DNA of 64,000 nt from an uncultured Gammaproteobacteria bacterium (GCA_947259975.1 CAMYOD010000009.1:25235-89234), one strand, 5' to 3'. Counted from the first letter of the stretch, positions 50,863-59,311 are shown. Translations and numbers: made by a program. Notes: generated by a model from the sequence alone, not told the origin.

Positions 50863-51786
50863 TTACTCCGAGACCTGTGCCCAATACGCATCCACCTTGG
50901 CCTGGAGTTGCGCGAGCAGTGCCTCGTTACGCTTGGGCGCGAACAAATGCGCAAAGCGGCCCTGTTTGCTCAGATACTCTTCCACCGGCCGGCGTGGATG
51001 CGGAATCTTGGTGTGCACCACCTTGCCGTCCACATATTCCTTCAAGGGCCACACCCCGGTGCGTACGGCGAGGCGGCCGATGTCCACCGAGTCTTTCGGG
51101 TCGTAGCCCCAACCCGGCGGGCACGGGGCGAGCGCGATGATGAGCCGCGGCCCGGTCAGCTGCTTGGCCTTCTCGATCTTGCGCGCCAGGTCGAGCGGCT
51201 CGGCGCCCACCACGGTGGCAACATAGGCGGGCTTGTGCGCGACCCAGATGGCAAAGAGGTCTTTCTTGTAGCCGGCGAAACCGCGTGGGCCGCCGCTGGT
51301 GGCGGTCTTCGCCGCGTGCGGCGTGGCGCCGGAATATTGCTGACCGGTGTTGCCATAACCTTCGTTGTCGTAACACAGATAGAGAAAATCCAGATTGCGC
51401 TCGATGGCGCCGGAGGTGGCGGACAGACCCATACCATATGCCGCGCCATCACCGGTCAACACCGCGACTTCGAGATCTTCTGCTTTGGTAACGCGTTTCT
51501 TTTCCAGGAGGATGTCGAGGGCGTCACGCACACCTTGCGCGCCTGCCGGTGCCGAAGCCATGGCGGTGTACAACCAGGAGCCGCGAAACGGCGTGAAGGG
51601 ATACACCGACAGCAGGGTCATGCAACCGGCGGCGTTGACGAATACGCTGTTCTCGCCAAGCACGTCATACACTTCATGCAAGGCCTCCAGGCCACCGCAG
51701 CCGGCACACATGGGCGTGCCCGTGCCCAACAGATGGGTCGACGGCAGATCCTTCATGCGTTTGATCATCGCTTCACGTGCACTCAT
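50863..51786 (-). CDS. 2-oxoacid:ferredoxin oxidoreductase beta subunit (TPP-binding)
   Basis: A 307-residue PorB/VorB-like subunit: MCAGCGGLEAL near 26-36, thiamine diphosphate motif LTGDGAAYGMGLSATSGAIERNLDFLYLCYDNEGYGNTG near 112-150, and PCPPGWGYDPKD near 222. The N-terminal CxxC-type cysteines can ligate the [4Fe-4S] cluster of the beta subunit. It decarboxylates 2-oxoacids with CoA and passes electrons to ferredoxin. The start overlaps the alpha subunit stop by 4 bases. Confidence 0.9.
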   Translation of the reverse strand: MSAREAMIKRMKDLPSTHLLGTGTPMCAGCGGLEALHEVYDVLGENSVFVNAAGCMTLLSVYPFTPFRGSWLYTAMASAPAGAQGVRDALDILLEKKRVTKAEDLEVAVLTGDGAAYGMGLSATSGAIERNLDFLYLCYDNEGYGNTGQQYSGATPHAAKTATSGGPRGFAGYKKDLFAIWVAHKPAYVATVVGAEPLDLARKIEKAKQLTGPRLIIALAPCPPGWGYDPKDSVDIGRLAVRTGVWPLKEYVDGKVVHTKIPHPRRPVEEYLSKQGRFAHLFAPKRNEALLAQLQAKVDAYWAQVSE

Positions 51787-53030
51787 CGCCCACCTCCGAG
51801 TTCCTCGCGTTCAACCTGGGCCACCGCCTGCAGCTTGCGCATCTCGCGCAACTCGTCGCGGGTGTAGAGCAGTCGCGGTGGTGGGGTCTTGCCCTCCGCC
51901 ACCGCGGTCTGCAGCACCTTGGCGATCTCGAAGAATTCCTCCGCACTGATGTTGCGCCCCCCCAGACCGCCGACGAAGCTGGCCAGGATCGGCGGCATGT
52001 CCGGCTGCCCGTAGAGTGCCGAGGCCAGCTCCGCATGCATCACCCCGCCTTTGCCCATGGACAGGTTCTGATCGATCACCGCCACCGCCTGTTTACCGGC
52101 GAGCAATTCACGCAGGCGCGTCTCCGGAAACGGGCGCAGCAGGCGCGGTCGCAGCAGCCCGATGCCGACGCCGCTGTCGCGCAGACGATCCACCGCCTCC
52201 CGCGCCTTGGTCGCAAACGAACCGGTCATCACAAACAGCAACTCCGCATCCTCACTACGGTAGGCCTCCACGGCCTCGTGGCGACGGCCGAACCGTTCGG
52301 CAAACTCCGCCGCCACTTCGTCGTACACCTCGTTCCCCTTAAGTACCGCGAGGTGATGCTCGTAACGGAAATAGGAGTACGGCGACCCACCCAGCACCGC
52401 CACCGCCTGGCTGGTGGGTGCGCTGGCCCGAAACACGACGTTCTCCGCATCGAAGGGCGGCAGGAACCCGTTGGCCTCCTCCACCGTCGGCAGTTCCACC
52501 GGCTCGCGGGTAAAGGAGAGATAGAACCCATCCATGTTTACGATCACCGGCAGGCGGATGCGCTCGTCCTCCGCGATACGGTAGGCCATCAAAGTGGAAT
52601 CCAGCACTTCCTGGCAGGTCGCGCAGTGGATTTGCAGACAGCCCGCGTCCCGCGCCGCCATGATGTCGTTGTGATCCGACTCCAGGGTGATGGGCGCGGC
52701 CAGACCCCGTGAGACATTGATCATCACGAAAGGCGCGCGCCAGCCCGCGACCGTATAGATCATCTCCATGGCGTACAACAGCCCCTGGCTGGAGGTGGCG
52801 GTAAACACGCGCACACCGGTGGCGGCCGCCGCGCCGGCGGCGGTGATCATGGAATGTTCCGATTCGAGGGTGACCAGGCGCCCGTCCATCGTATCGGTCT
52901 CCAGCCACGCGGCGAGGGTCTCGATGATCTCGGTCTGCGGCGTAATCGGAAACGCCGGCACATAATCTACCCGCGCGAGGCGTGCACCCCATGCCGCGGC
53001 GCCGTTTCCGGTGAGTAACTGACGGCTCAT
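51783..53030 (-). CDS. 2-oxoacid:ferredoxin oxidoreductase alpha subunit
   Basis: A 415-residue PorA/VorA-like subunit. YVPAFPITPQTEIIETL and LESEHSMITAAGAAAATGVRVFTATSSQGLLYAMEMIY near 53-91 are the standard domain I blocks that bind TPP pyrimidine; VIDQNLSMGKGGVMHAEL near 317 is the domain II block. Overlaps the fused gamma/delta gene (53027-53030) and the beta gene by 4 bases each, so all three are translated as one unit. Confidence 0.92.
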   Translation of the reverse strand: MSRQLLTGNGAAAWGARLARVDYVPAFPITPQTEIIETLAAWLETDTMDGRLVTLESEHSMITAAGAAAATGVRVFTATSSQGLLYAMEMIYTVAGWRAPFVMINVSRGLAAPITLESDHNDIMAARDAGCLQIHCATCQEVLDSTLMAYRIAEDERIRLPVIVNMDGFYLSFTREPVELPTVEEANGFLPPFDAENVVFRASAPTSQAVAVLGGSPYSYFRYEHHLAVLKGNEVYDEVAAEFAERFGRRHEAVEAYRSEDAELLFVMTGSFATKAREAVDRLRDSGVGIGLLRPRLLRPFPETRLRELLAGKQAVAVIDQNLSMGKGGVMHAELASALYGQPDMPPILASFVGGLGGRNISAEEFFEIAKVLQTAVAEGKTPPPRLLYTRDELREMRKLQAVAQVEREELGGGR

Positions 53031-53959
53031 TCCTTACCTCCCTCCGCCGCCTGCGCGTCATGCTCCGGGATAGTTTCGATGGCATGGGGCGGGCATTGCG
53101 CGACACAGATCATGCAGCCCTTACAATGGTCATAGTCGATCTCGGGGCGACCCGCCGCATCGACATTGATCGCGCTGTCGGGACAGAAACTGCTGCACAC
53201 CCACCAACAACGACTGCAACGATCGTAATCGATCACCGGCCGTAGCGTGCGCCACAGCCCGGTCTTGACCTCCACACTGGTCGCGGGTGCATGGATCGCC
53301 GGTGCGGAAATGCGGGCCGCCTCGAACGGCACCTCGACCCAATTCGGTGGCACGTAGTCCGCCGCCGACACTGCACGACCCTCGCGCACGCAGCCACGGT
53401 GCGGTTCCATCCGCTCAAAAGCTGTGCGCGCTCTGGTCACATTCGTTTCGATCACCGCCGGCGCCAGCTCGGCGAGCTCATGACGCAGCGCCTGTTCCAT
53501 GGACGCCCAGGGGATCACGCCCAACAGCTGGGCCGCCGCGCCGGCACAGGCGGCCCCCGCATAGGGCAATTCTGCATGGTCTTCCGGTTCGAAGGGTTCC
53601 GGCAACACCAGGATGGTCGACTGCGCGTTCAAACGGTGGCGCCAGGTATCCGGTGACTCGTGACTGTTGATTAACAGGACCGTATCGCTGGTCATGCCGC
53701 CGAGCACGCCGGCGGCGGGCACCGCCACCAGACTGTCGTCCGCGACGATCACCAGGTCCGGTTGCCGGATAATGCCGCGCTCATTGATAGGCGCCCGGTC
53801 CGCGCGCACATAGGCGAAGATCGGCGCGCCACGCCGCTCGGCGCCGTAGCGGGGCGCGTCCTGGACCTCGAAACCCTCGGCGAAAAACGCACTGCCAAGC
53901 ATGCGGCTGGCGGTCTTCATGCCCTGCCCGCCGCGGCCGTGAAAGCGGATGCGATACAT
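53027..53959 (-). CDS. 2-oxoacid:ferredoxin oxidoreductase gamma-delta fusion
   Basis: A 310-residue fusion: residues about 1-180 are the gamma domain (RFHGRGGQGMKTASRMLG, DAPRYGAERRGAPIFAYVR) and the C-terminal 70 residues a delta-type dicluster ferredoxin. Cluster motifs are CSRCWWVCSSFCPD (C-x2-C-x3-C-x3-C) and CKGCMICVAQCPP (C-x2-C-x2-C-x3-C); the first has three rather than two residues between its second and third Cys, so it may bind a cluster unusually. ATG 53959 is chosen with GGAGC 7 bases upstream. It is first of the three oxidoreductase genes. Confidence 0.9.
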   Translation of the reverse strand: MYRIRFHGRGGQGMKTASRMLGSAFFAEGFEVQDAPRYGAERRGAPIFAYVRADRAPINERGIIRQPDLVIVADDSLVAVPAAGVLGGMTSDTVLLINSHESPDTWRHRLNAQSTILVLPEPFEPEDHAELPYAGAACAGAAAQLLGVIPWASMEQALRHELAELAPAVIETNVTRARTAFERMEPHRGCVREGRAVSAADYVPPNWVEVPFEAARISAPAIHAPATSVEVKTGLWRTLRPVIDYDRCSRCWWVCSSFCPDSAINVDAAGRPEIDYDHCKGCMICVAQCPPHAIETIPEHDAQAAEGGKE

Positions 53960-53982
53960 GATTTTTGCTCCGCCGCCGTCGC

Positions 53983-55116
53983 TTAGACGAACCCCGGCGC
54001 GGAAGAGAACAGCGACCAACGGCGAAAGCTCATGGCCTTGCGCACCCGTGCCAAAGCCATGTCGACCGCGGCTTTACGTGGCGGGATATCGTTGTACTGG
54101 GCTTGTTCGAGAACGGTGCGCGTGTTCTGTCGCAGCTTCTCTTCGATGGCATCGAAGGCGGCGGCGCGGCTCGCGCCCTGGTATTCCATGGCGGCGCAGA
54201 TGACCCCGCCGGCGTTGGCGATGAAATCCGGCACATACAGGATACCGCGGCGCTGGAGTTCCTCCTCCGCCTCCAGCGTCACCGGTATGTTGGCACCTTC
54301 CACCACTAACCGCGTCTGCAGCCGGTCGACATTCTCCTTATTGATGACGTCCGGCCGTGCCGCCGGGATCCAGATGTCGCACTCCACATCGATGACCGAA
54401 TCCCGATCCAGCGGCTCACCGCCGGAATATTGGGCGACGCTTTTGCCGGCGGCCTTGAGTTCAGTCAGCGCATGCACGTCAAGTCCGGTGGGATCGTGGA
54501 TGGCGCCACGGGAGTCCGCTGCCGCCACCAACACCGCGCCTTGCTTGGTGAGGAAACTCGCCGCATGTTTGCCCACGGCACCGAAACCCTGGATCACCAC
54601 CCGGGCTCCGTCGATGTCAAAGTCGCAGTACTCCAATGCCACGTCGGTGACGTGACTGAGCCCGAACCCGGTGGCGCCGATCTCATCCAAAGGGATTCCG
54701 CCCACCTCCCTCGGCAGGCCGACGACGCGACCGATTTCGTCTTTCACCCAGGCCATGCATTCCTCGTCGGTGCCCATGTCGGGGGCGAAGATGTATTCCT
54801 CCACGTTGCGCAGCGACGAGGCGAGCGCCCGGATGAGCTGCTCCTTGTCCGGTTTGGGCATTTTCGGGTCGCCGTAGAGGACGGCCTTGCCGCCACCGTG
54901 GGGCAGTCCCGCGGCGGCGTTCTTCAGGGTCATGGCACGGGCGAGGCGCATGCACTCCTCGGTGCTCACATCCACCGCCATGCGTACGCCACCGATGGAC
55001 GGTCCCTTGGCCACGTTATCAACCACGAGTACGGCCTTGAGACCGATGGATGGTTCGTGTACGTGGATGACCTTGGCCGGGCCAAGTTCATCTGCCAGCA
55101 AGAATAGGTCTTCCAT
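53983..55116 (-). CDS. Glu/Leu/Phe/Val dehydrogenase family protein
   Basis: A 377-residue amino-acid dehydrogenase: substrate-binding PHGGGKAVLYGDPK with the catalytic-site Lys, DMGTDEECMAWV, then the NAD domain GARVVIQGFGAVGKHAASFLTKQG (about 168-191), and ANIPVTLEAEEEL plus DFIANAGGV near the C-terminus. It should oxidatively deaminate an amino acid (branched-chain or aromatic more likely than glutamate, by length and lack of the long insert) to a 2-oxoacid. It heads the operon whose next genes oxidise 2-oxoacids; 23 bases to the following gene. Confidence 0.92.
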   Translation of the reverse strand: MEDLFLLADELGPAKVIHVHEPSIGLKAVLVVDNVAKGPSIGGVRMAVDVSTEECMRLARAMTLKNAAAGLPHGGGKAVLYGDPKMPKPDKEQLIRALASSLRNVEEYIFAPDMGTDEECMAWVKDEIGRVVGLPREVGGIPLDEIGATGFGLSHVTDVALEYCDFDIDGARVVIQGFGAVGKHAASFLTKQGAVLVAAADSRGAIHDPTGLDVHALTELKAAGKSVAQYSGGEPLDRDSVIDVECDIWIPAARPDVINKENVDRLQTRLVVEGANIPVTLEAEEELQRRGILYVPDFIANAGGVICAAMEYQGASRAAAFDAIEEKLRQNTRTVLEQAQYNDIPPRKAAVDMALARVRKAMSFRRWSLFSSAPGFV

Positions 55117-55184
55117 TGTTTCCTCACGACTAAATCCGCTAAGGATGCATGAGGTTAAGGTAGTCCTCTGGCGGCGGGGGCACT

Positions 55185-55198
55185 TTGACGCAGATCAA
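55185..55198. promoter_or_regulatory. FNR/ANR-like operator of the 2-oxoacid operon
   Basis: TTGAC-GCAG-ATCAA, 9 of 10 to the FNR consensus, centred 75 bases before the amino-acid dehydrogenase start on the minus strand. If it acts as a class II site, the transcript would start near 55150, giving a leader of about 34 nt. A recognisable -10 (TACCTT) lies at the expected place but is weak. Confidence 0.55.
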
Positions 55199-55247
55199 TC
55201 GGTGAACCGAAAACGCGCCGCGAGAGGAATTTCCCGTGCTTTTTCCT

Positions 55248-55261
55248 TTGATTGAGGTCAA
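55248..55261. promoter_or_regulatory. Second FNR/ANR-like operator
   Basis: TTGAT-TGAG-GTCAA, equivalent to TTGAC-N4-ATCAA on the other strand. It lies 63 bases from the first box and 90 bases before the secreted protein gene at 55351, so the two boxes may serve the two divergent genes. Confidence 0.5.
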
Positions 55262-55350
55262 TGAAACACCATACCTCGGCTACTAGAATCCAGTATCAGG
55301 ATTATGAATCGATTCTTTGGCCCGACCTCGTCGAATCGAAGGTGGTTGCT

Positions 55351-55992
55351 ATGCCTTGTTCGCGACTTGTTACATGGATCTTGACCGTTCTCATGGCGGC
55401 ATTCATGTTCGCCGGTATTGCCCCAGCAGCAGAGCCGGACGTTCCACGCGAGCGGGCAGCGCAACCGGCACCGGCCAAACCACCGCGGGCAGTGAAGGAA
55501 TCCGAGCGACAGCGAACGCGGACGCTCGATGTGCGGCGGTTCAGTTGCGCGGTGGTTTTGCATGGTCCTGTGATGACGGGGAGCCTGCACGAAGATATCC
55601 ACGCTCAGGTCAGTGTCAGCGTTTTCGCCAACATTACTTATGAAAAGGTAAAGGTGGTGGCGGAATTTCAAGCCTGGAGCGGAAGTGGCGATTCGTATAA
55701 CCCCTACCCCGGCGGGACTGAGACTCGGGAATTTTCCAACGTCAGCCGAAGTAATCAGCCGAGCGCGGACTTCCAGAGGACGGTGGACGGCAGTAAAGGG
55801 GGCTGCCGGGTGGACGACCAGAATCCCCAACGCGCCAACTGCAAATACCGTGTCACCGCGAGGATTTCGTACCTGAAGTCTACTCGCGGCCCCGTGTTGG
55901 GCGGCTCGTACTCAGAGGGCTGGAAGCACGGCGCGCGGTGTGCGGCTGATATTGGCTGGGCGGTATTCGTGGAAGGTGCCAATCCCTTTTGA
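55351..55992 (+). CDS. Secreted hypothetical protein
   Basis: A 213-residue protein with signal peptide (about 1-27, MAAFMFAGIAPAAEP), a Pro/Arg-rich linker and a beta-rich mature domain with four Cys (FSCAVV, GGCRVDD, ANCKYRV, ARCAADIG) likely paired as disulfides. No family recognised. ATG 55351 is selected for its signal peptide and GAAGGTGG close upstream; the frame is open upstream to 55252. Confidence 0.6.
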   Translation: MPCSRLVTWILTVLMAAFMFAGIAPAAEPDVPRERAAQPAPAKPPRAVKESERQRTRTLDVRRFSCAVVLHGPVMTGSLHEDIHAQVSVSVFANITYEKVKVVAEFQAWSGSGDSYNPYPGGTETREFSNVSRSNQPSADFQRTVDGSKGGCRVDDQNPQRANCKYRVTARISYLKSTRGPVLGGSYSEGWKHGARCAADIGWAVFVEGANPF

Positions 55993-56050
55993 TATCAGAA
56001 AGTGACCAGTGTCTTCATTGGTAGTCCGCAGCCGCGCCTGCATGAAGAGT

Positions 56051-56150
56051 TCAAGTTTCAGGTGACGAGATGCAAGCAAGTTACCGCGCCCCTTGCGCCC
56101 GCTTTGCTCTTGTCCCTTATCCATCGTACCTTGTAGCTTACGCCCGGTCA
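56051..56150. repeat. Short-period repeat tract
   Basis: TCAAGTTTCAGGTGACGAG, GATGCAAGCAAGTTACC and CATCGTACCTTGTAGCTTAC: degenerate units related to those at 49078 and 57095, in the gap before the MBL gene. Confidence 0.4.
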
Positions 56151-56167
56151 CTTGGAGCTCCACCCCG

Positions 56168-57094
56168 ATGATAAGAACCCTGTTTCATCTCAGTTGTATC
56201 GCCCTCTTCGGCCTGGTCGCCGCACCCGTCCATGCCGCCGCCTTGGAATTACATAAGGTCACCGATACGGTATATGCCATTGTCGGCCCGCTGACCAATC
56301 GCTCGCCGGAGAATCTGGCGAACAATGCCACCTTCGGCTTCGTGATCTCAAGCAAGGGTGTGGTACTGGTCGACCCGGGCGGTACCTACAAAGGTGCGGC
56401 CGAAATCGCCGCACTGATCAAGACCGTCACCGAGCACCCCGTGACGGTGGTGATCAATACCGGGGGCCAGGACCACCGCTGGCTGGGCAACGGCTATTTC
56501 AAGGAACGCGGCGCGAAAATTATCGCCGCCGCCAAGGCGGTGGAAGACCAGAAGGCGCGCGAGACCGATCAATTCTTCATGCTCGGCAACCTGGTTAAGG
56601 ACGAGGGCCTGGCCGGGACCGAGGCGGTGTATGCGGATGAGACCTTTGATACCACGCATACGGTCACCGTCGGCGACACCCGCATCGAGTTGCATCATAC
56701 CGGTCAGGCGCATACCCCCGGCGACAGTTTCGTGTGGTTACCGGATGCCAAAGTGGTATTCAGCGGCGACATCGTTTACACGGAAAGGATGTTGACCATC
56801 TCGTCGGTTTCGCACAGCGGCAGCTGGATCAAGGCGTTCGAGGCCATGGCCGCCAAGCAGCCGCAACACGTGATTCCCGGGCATGGCAAGCCCACCACCC
56901 TCGCGGTGGCCACCAAGGACAGCCTCGACTACCTCAAGTTTCTGCGCGACGCAGTCAAGCAGTTTCGTGCCGAAGGCAAGGAAGTTCAGAACATCGGTAG
57001 CATCGATCAGAGCCGTTTCGGTTACTTGCAGAACTACGAGCTGCTCAAGGGCCGCAACGCGCAGCAGGTGTATGACGAACTGGAGTGGGAATGA
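56168..57094 (+). CDS. Secreted MBL-fold hydrolase with altered metal motif
   Basis: A 308-residue metallo-beta-lactamase-fold protein with signal peptide (about 1-23, ends VHAAA). The usual THxHxDH motif is replaced by NTGGQDHRW at 97-105, so two of the zinc-1 histidines are missing while Asp102 and His103 remain. The later ligands are present: HHTGQAH (176-182), SGDIVYTERML (D201) and IPGHG near 243. It resembles the periplasmic hydrolase group found in sulfur and methylotroph genomes. It may bind a single metal or a different one. ATG 56168 is selected at the signal peptide. Confidence 0.8.
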   Translation: MIRTLFHLSCIALFGLVAAPVHAAALELHKVTDTVYAIVGPLTNRSPENLANNATFGFVISSKGVVLVDPGGTYKGAAEIAALIKTVTEHPVTVVINTGGQDHRWLGNGYFKERGAKIIAAAKAVEDQKARETDQFFMLGNLVKDEGLAGTEAVYADETFDTTHTVTVGDTRIELHHTGQAHTPGDSFVWLPDAKVVFSGDIVYTERMLTISSVSHSGSWIKAFEAMAAKQPQHVIPGHGKPTTLAVATKDSLDYLKFLRDAVKQFRAEGKEVQNIGSIDQSRFGYLQNYELLKGRNAQQVYDELEWE

Positions 57095-57180
57095 AAATCA
57101 GTTTCAAGTTGCAAGTTTCAAGATACAAGGAACAGCGGATCTAGCGGCATGCTCAAATCTCGTACCTTGTACCTCGCTCG
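57095..57180. repeat. Short-period repeat tract
   Basis: TTTCAAGTTGCAAGTTTCAA then GATACAAGGAACAG and CTCGTACCTTGTACCTCGC: degenerate CAAG-type units directly after the MBL gene, opposite arms in opposite polarity so the transcript can fold. Confidence 0.5.
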
Positions 57181-57214
57181 CGTACGCGAAATCCGAGCCT
57201 GACGCGTTCTCACA

Positions 57215-57250
57215 AAAAATGCCTGTGCGGTCACCCGCACAGGCATTTTT
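57215..57250. terminator. Bidirectional intrinsic terminator
   Basis: A perfect 16-bp stem (57215-57230 and 57235-57250, arms AAAAATGCCTGTGCGG and its complement) with a TCAC loop, A-run and T-run flanks. It serves the MBL gene on one side and the sulfur-globule-like gene on the other. Confidence 0.95.
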
Positions 57251-57271
57251 AATCAAAACTGCAGTTCGAGA

Positions 57272-57871
57272 TTACTTGGTTTCGAACCGCTTCTCCAGAC
57301 CGGCCAGACGCTCGGCCTGACGCGCGCGCATCTCGTCACGCATCTTTTCCATCTGCGCACGGGCGACGTCCATCTGCTCCTCGTGAGCCTTCATCTGTTT
57401 CTCGAACATCGCATCCATGGCTTTACGCTCGGCATCGATGGCGGCTCTATGCTGCTCGAAGACAGGACCACGGAAACCGGTCGGCGCGACGGCGCCATTC
57501 TCGATGGCGGCCTTGCGCTGCGCTTCGATCTGCTTGGCGAAATCGGCGGCGGCCTTCTGCTGCGCCTCGATCGCGGCCTTCTGGGCCTCGATCTGCTCTT
57601 CGGTCATCGCCGGGGCGACCGCATAAGGAGCGCGTCCATAAGGCGCGACGCCGTAGGGGGCGTAGCCGTAAGGCGCATAACCGTAGTACGGATTGTTGTA
57701 GCCATAGCCGTTGCCATAACCACGGGCCGAACCGCCCATGCTGAAGTTGAAGTTACCGTCACCCCAGCCGTCACCAAAACCGTTGGAGGGACCCGTGCCC
57801 CACCAGGCAAATGCAGCCGTCGACACACCGAGGAGCGCCAGGGCGGCAACCGTCTTTGCTATTGTCTTCAT
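57272..57871 (-). CDS. Sulfur-globule-protein-like secreted protein with coiled-coil tail
   Basis: A 199-residue protein with a signal peptide (about 1-22, ends AAFA). The mature N-terminus [20 protein letters not shown], the [13 protein letters not shown] that follows and the [20 protein letters not shown] tyrosine/proline repeats match the Gly/Tyr-rich style of SgpA/SgpB, the structural envelope proteins of sulfur globules in purple sulfur bacteria. Unlike those short proteins, residues about 90-199 form a charged, Met/Ala/Lys/Glu-rich coiled coil ([19 protein letters not shown] and similar). Sulfur-globule proteins coat periplasmic sulfur deposits in thiosulfate or sulfide oxidation. It is a single gene. 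Confidence 0.7.
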   Translation of the reverse strand: MKTIAKTVAALALLGVSTAAFAWWGTGPSNGFGDGWGDGNFNFSMGGSARGYGNGYGYNNPYYGYAPYGYAPYGVAPYGRAPYAVAPAMTEEQIEAQKAAIEAQQKAAADFAKQIEAQRKAAIENGAVAPTGFRGPVFEQHRAAIDAERKAMDAMFEKQMKAHEEQMDVARAQMEKMRDEMRARQAERLAGLEKRFETK

Positions 57872-58078
57872 GATTAGTCTCCGCTTGAAATTCCAAAACT
57901 GTTCTTAATTGATTGCGTCATAAAAAATCGGTACTGCGGGCAAGGCCCCTCCCGATCGCAAACAAACCGTGGCGCCGCTATCGGTCACGCCGGGGTGCAA
58001 TATAAGCAATTGCTAATATATTGCAAGGGGCAAAAGCCCGCCTTTCGAGTCAGGTAACAATCTCGCGCTGCCCTGCGT

Positions 58079-58092
58079 TTGATCTACATTAA
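58079..58092. promoter_or_regulatory. Weak FNR-like palindrome
   Basis: TTGAT-CTAC-ATTAA, one mismatch to the consensus, about 208 bases before the sulfur-globule-like start. Confidence 0.3.
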
Positions 58093-58231
58093 TTATTTTA
58101 AAACAATGGTTTTTGATCGATACCTAGAAGTGGTATCAGGCGGGGTCTGACGCGATCCTTATGTGCCTATTAAGAATCTTTGGGCAGGACAGGCCTTCGC
58201 GGGGCGGGATTTCTCTGCGCAGGCCCGGTTT

Positions 58232-58270
58232 GATGCTCGCTCGAAACTCGAGACTCGTAACTCGATACTG
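58232..58270. repeat. Short-period repeat tract (CTCGAAACTCGAGACTCG type)
   Basis: CTCGCTCGAAACTCGAGACT followed by CGTAACTCGATACTGCC, degenerate 8-9 base units (aaCTCGa) just after the lipase-like gene stop. Confidence 0.6.
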
Positions 58271-58272
58271 CC

Positions 58273-59109
58273 TTAACGCGGCGCCAGAATCGTCGCAAGC
58301 AATTGCCCATCCGCCGGATTGAGGCCATGACCCGCGTGCGTTACGTGCACCCGGGCACGCCCGCGCAGTGGTGGCACCTGGTTCAGGTCCTGACTGAAGG
58401 CCGGCACCAGTTCGTCGCCGTAGGCGGTGATCTGACGGACGATGGCGTGATAGGTAATATCGGGATGGGGTTGCTGGTTGAGCCAGCCGATGAGAGTGCC
58501 CGGCGCTGCGGGCGTCATATCGACCAACGCGCCGCGGGAGTGCTTCAGGTAGCGGTATTTGTCACCGCCAAAAACGTTCTTCAGGAAATCGATCCCCGGC
58601 CCCGGACAGAAAAACGGTTTGCTGTCGGCGACATTCAATCCCGTAATGGCGCGATCGGTGCCCAAGTTGGGAGTGGCTATGGTCACCAGGGTATCGACGC
58701 GGGGCGCCTCGGGCCGCACCACCACGAGTCGCGCCACCAAGCCGCCGGCGGAGTGTCCCACCAGTGACAAGGGCTCGACCGGGTGCCGCTCGCGTATGTA
58801 TTGCAGTTCGGCGTACAAATGGGCGGCCTGAATCTGCAGGGGCGCCTCGGCCGGCAGATGCACCCGATAGATCGCATTACCGCCAGCCTGGGCCGGCGCC
58901 GGGAAATGGCTGATGCCGTTGGGCGTGGCGGTTACCGTGCCGGCCTGACGCCAGCCATGCGACTCCAGCACCGGCAACACACCGCTATGCAGCCAGGTAT
59001 CCGCGTTCGCGGCCCAGCCATGAATCAGTACCGTCACGTCCGCACGGGCAATGGAGACAACAAACGAAAGCGAGGCGACAAATATGGCGACAATACGAGG
59101 CGATTTCAT
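58273..59109 (-). CDS. Secreted alpha/beta hydrolase (lipase-like)
   Basis: A 278-residue hydrolase with signal peptide (about 1-23, ends ARADV), oxyanion HGWAANADTW near 30, nucleophile GHSAGGLVAR near 118, an Asp before the C-terminus (ITAYGDELV) and His in HAGHGLNP. The layout is that of triacylglycerol lipase / PGAP1-like esterases. ATG 59109 is selected at the signal peptide with GGAACGG upstream; the frame is open to 59205. Substrate unknown. Confidence 0.8.
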   Translation of the reverse strand: MKSPRIVAIFVASLSFVVSIARADVTVLIHGWAANADTWLHSGVLPVLESHGWRQAGTVTATPNGISHFPAPAQAGGNAIYRVHLPAEAPLQIQAAHLYAELQYIRERHPVEPLSLVGHSAGGLVARLVVVRPEAPRVDTLVTIATPNLGTDRAITGLNVADSKPFFCPGPGIDFLKNVFGGDKYRYLKHSRGALVDMTPAAPGTLIGWLNQQPHPDITYHAIVRQITAYGDELVPAFSQDLNQVPPLRGRARVHVTHAGHGLNPADGQLLATILAPR

Positions 59110-59311
59110 GGGGGCTGACCGTTCCGGGGGTAGATTGGATAGCGCGGCGCTAAGCGGCCGCGCATCATAGCAAACAATGCGGGCGCGGCGATAGGCGGAG
59201 TCCACTCACCATGGTTCGAGGAGAAACCGTATTTTCGCAGCTAAATTCGACATCCCGCCGCCGCTTGCGGCATTATTGACCGATTCTCCGCCTCCAGTTG
59301 AGTAACCACTA

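Larger units (their letters stand above)
57872..58272. other. Intergenic region upstream of the sulfur-globule-like gene
   Basis: A 401-base gap. It holds the long upstream region of the minus-strand sulfur-globule-like gene, an FNR-like palindrome at 58079-58092, a GGGGTCTGACG relative of the dispersed motif at about 58141-58151, and a short-period tract at 58232-58270. No gene seen. Confidence 0.5.

Noticed and set aside
50908..51867. Long plus-strand frame across the oxidoreductase beta gene
   Set aside because: Antisense shadow of a well-supported subunit.
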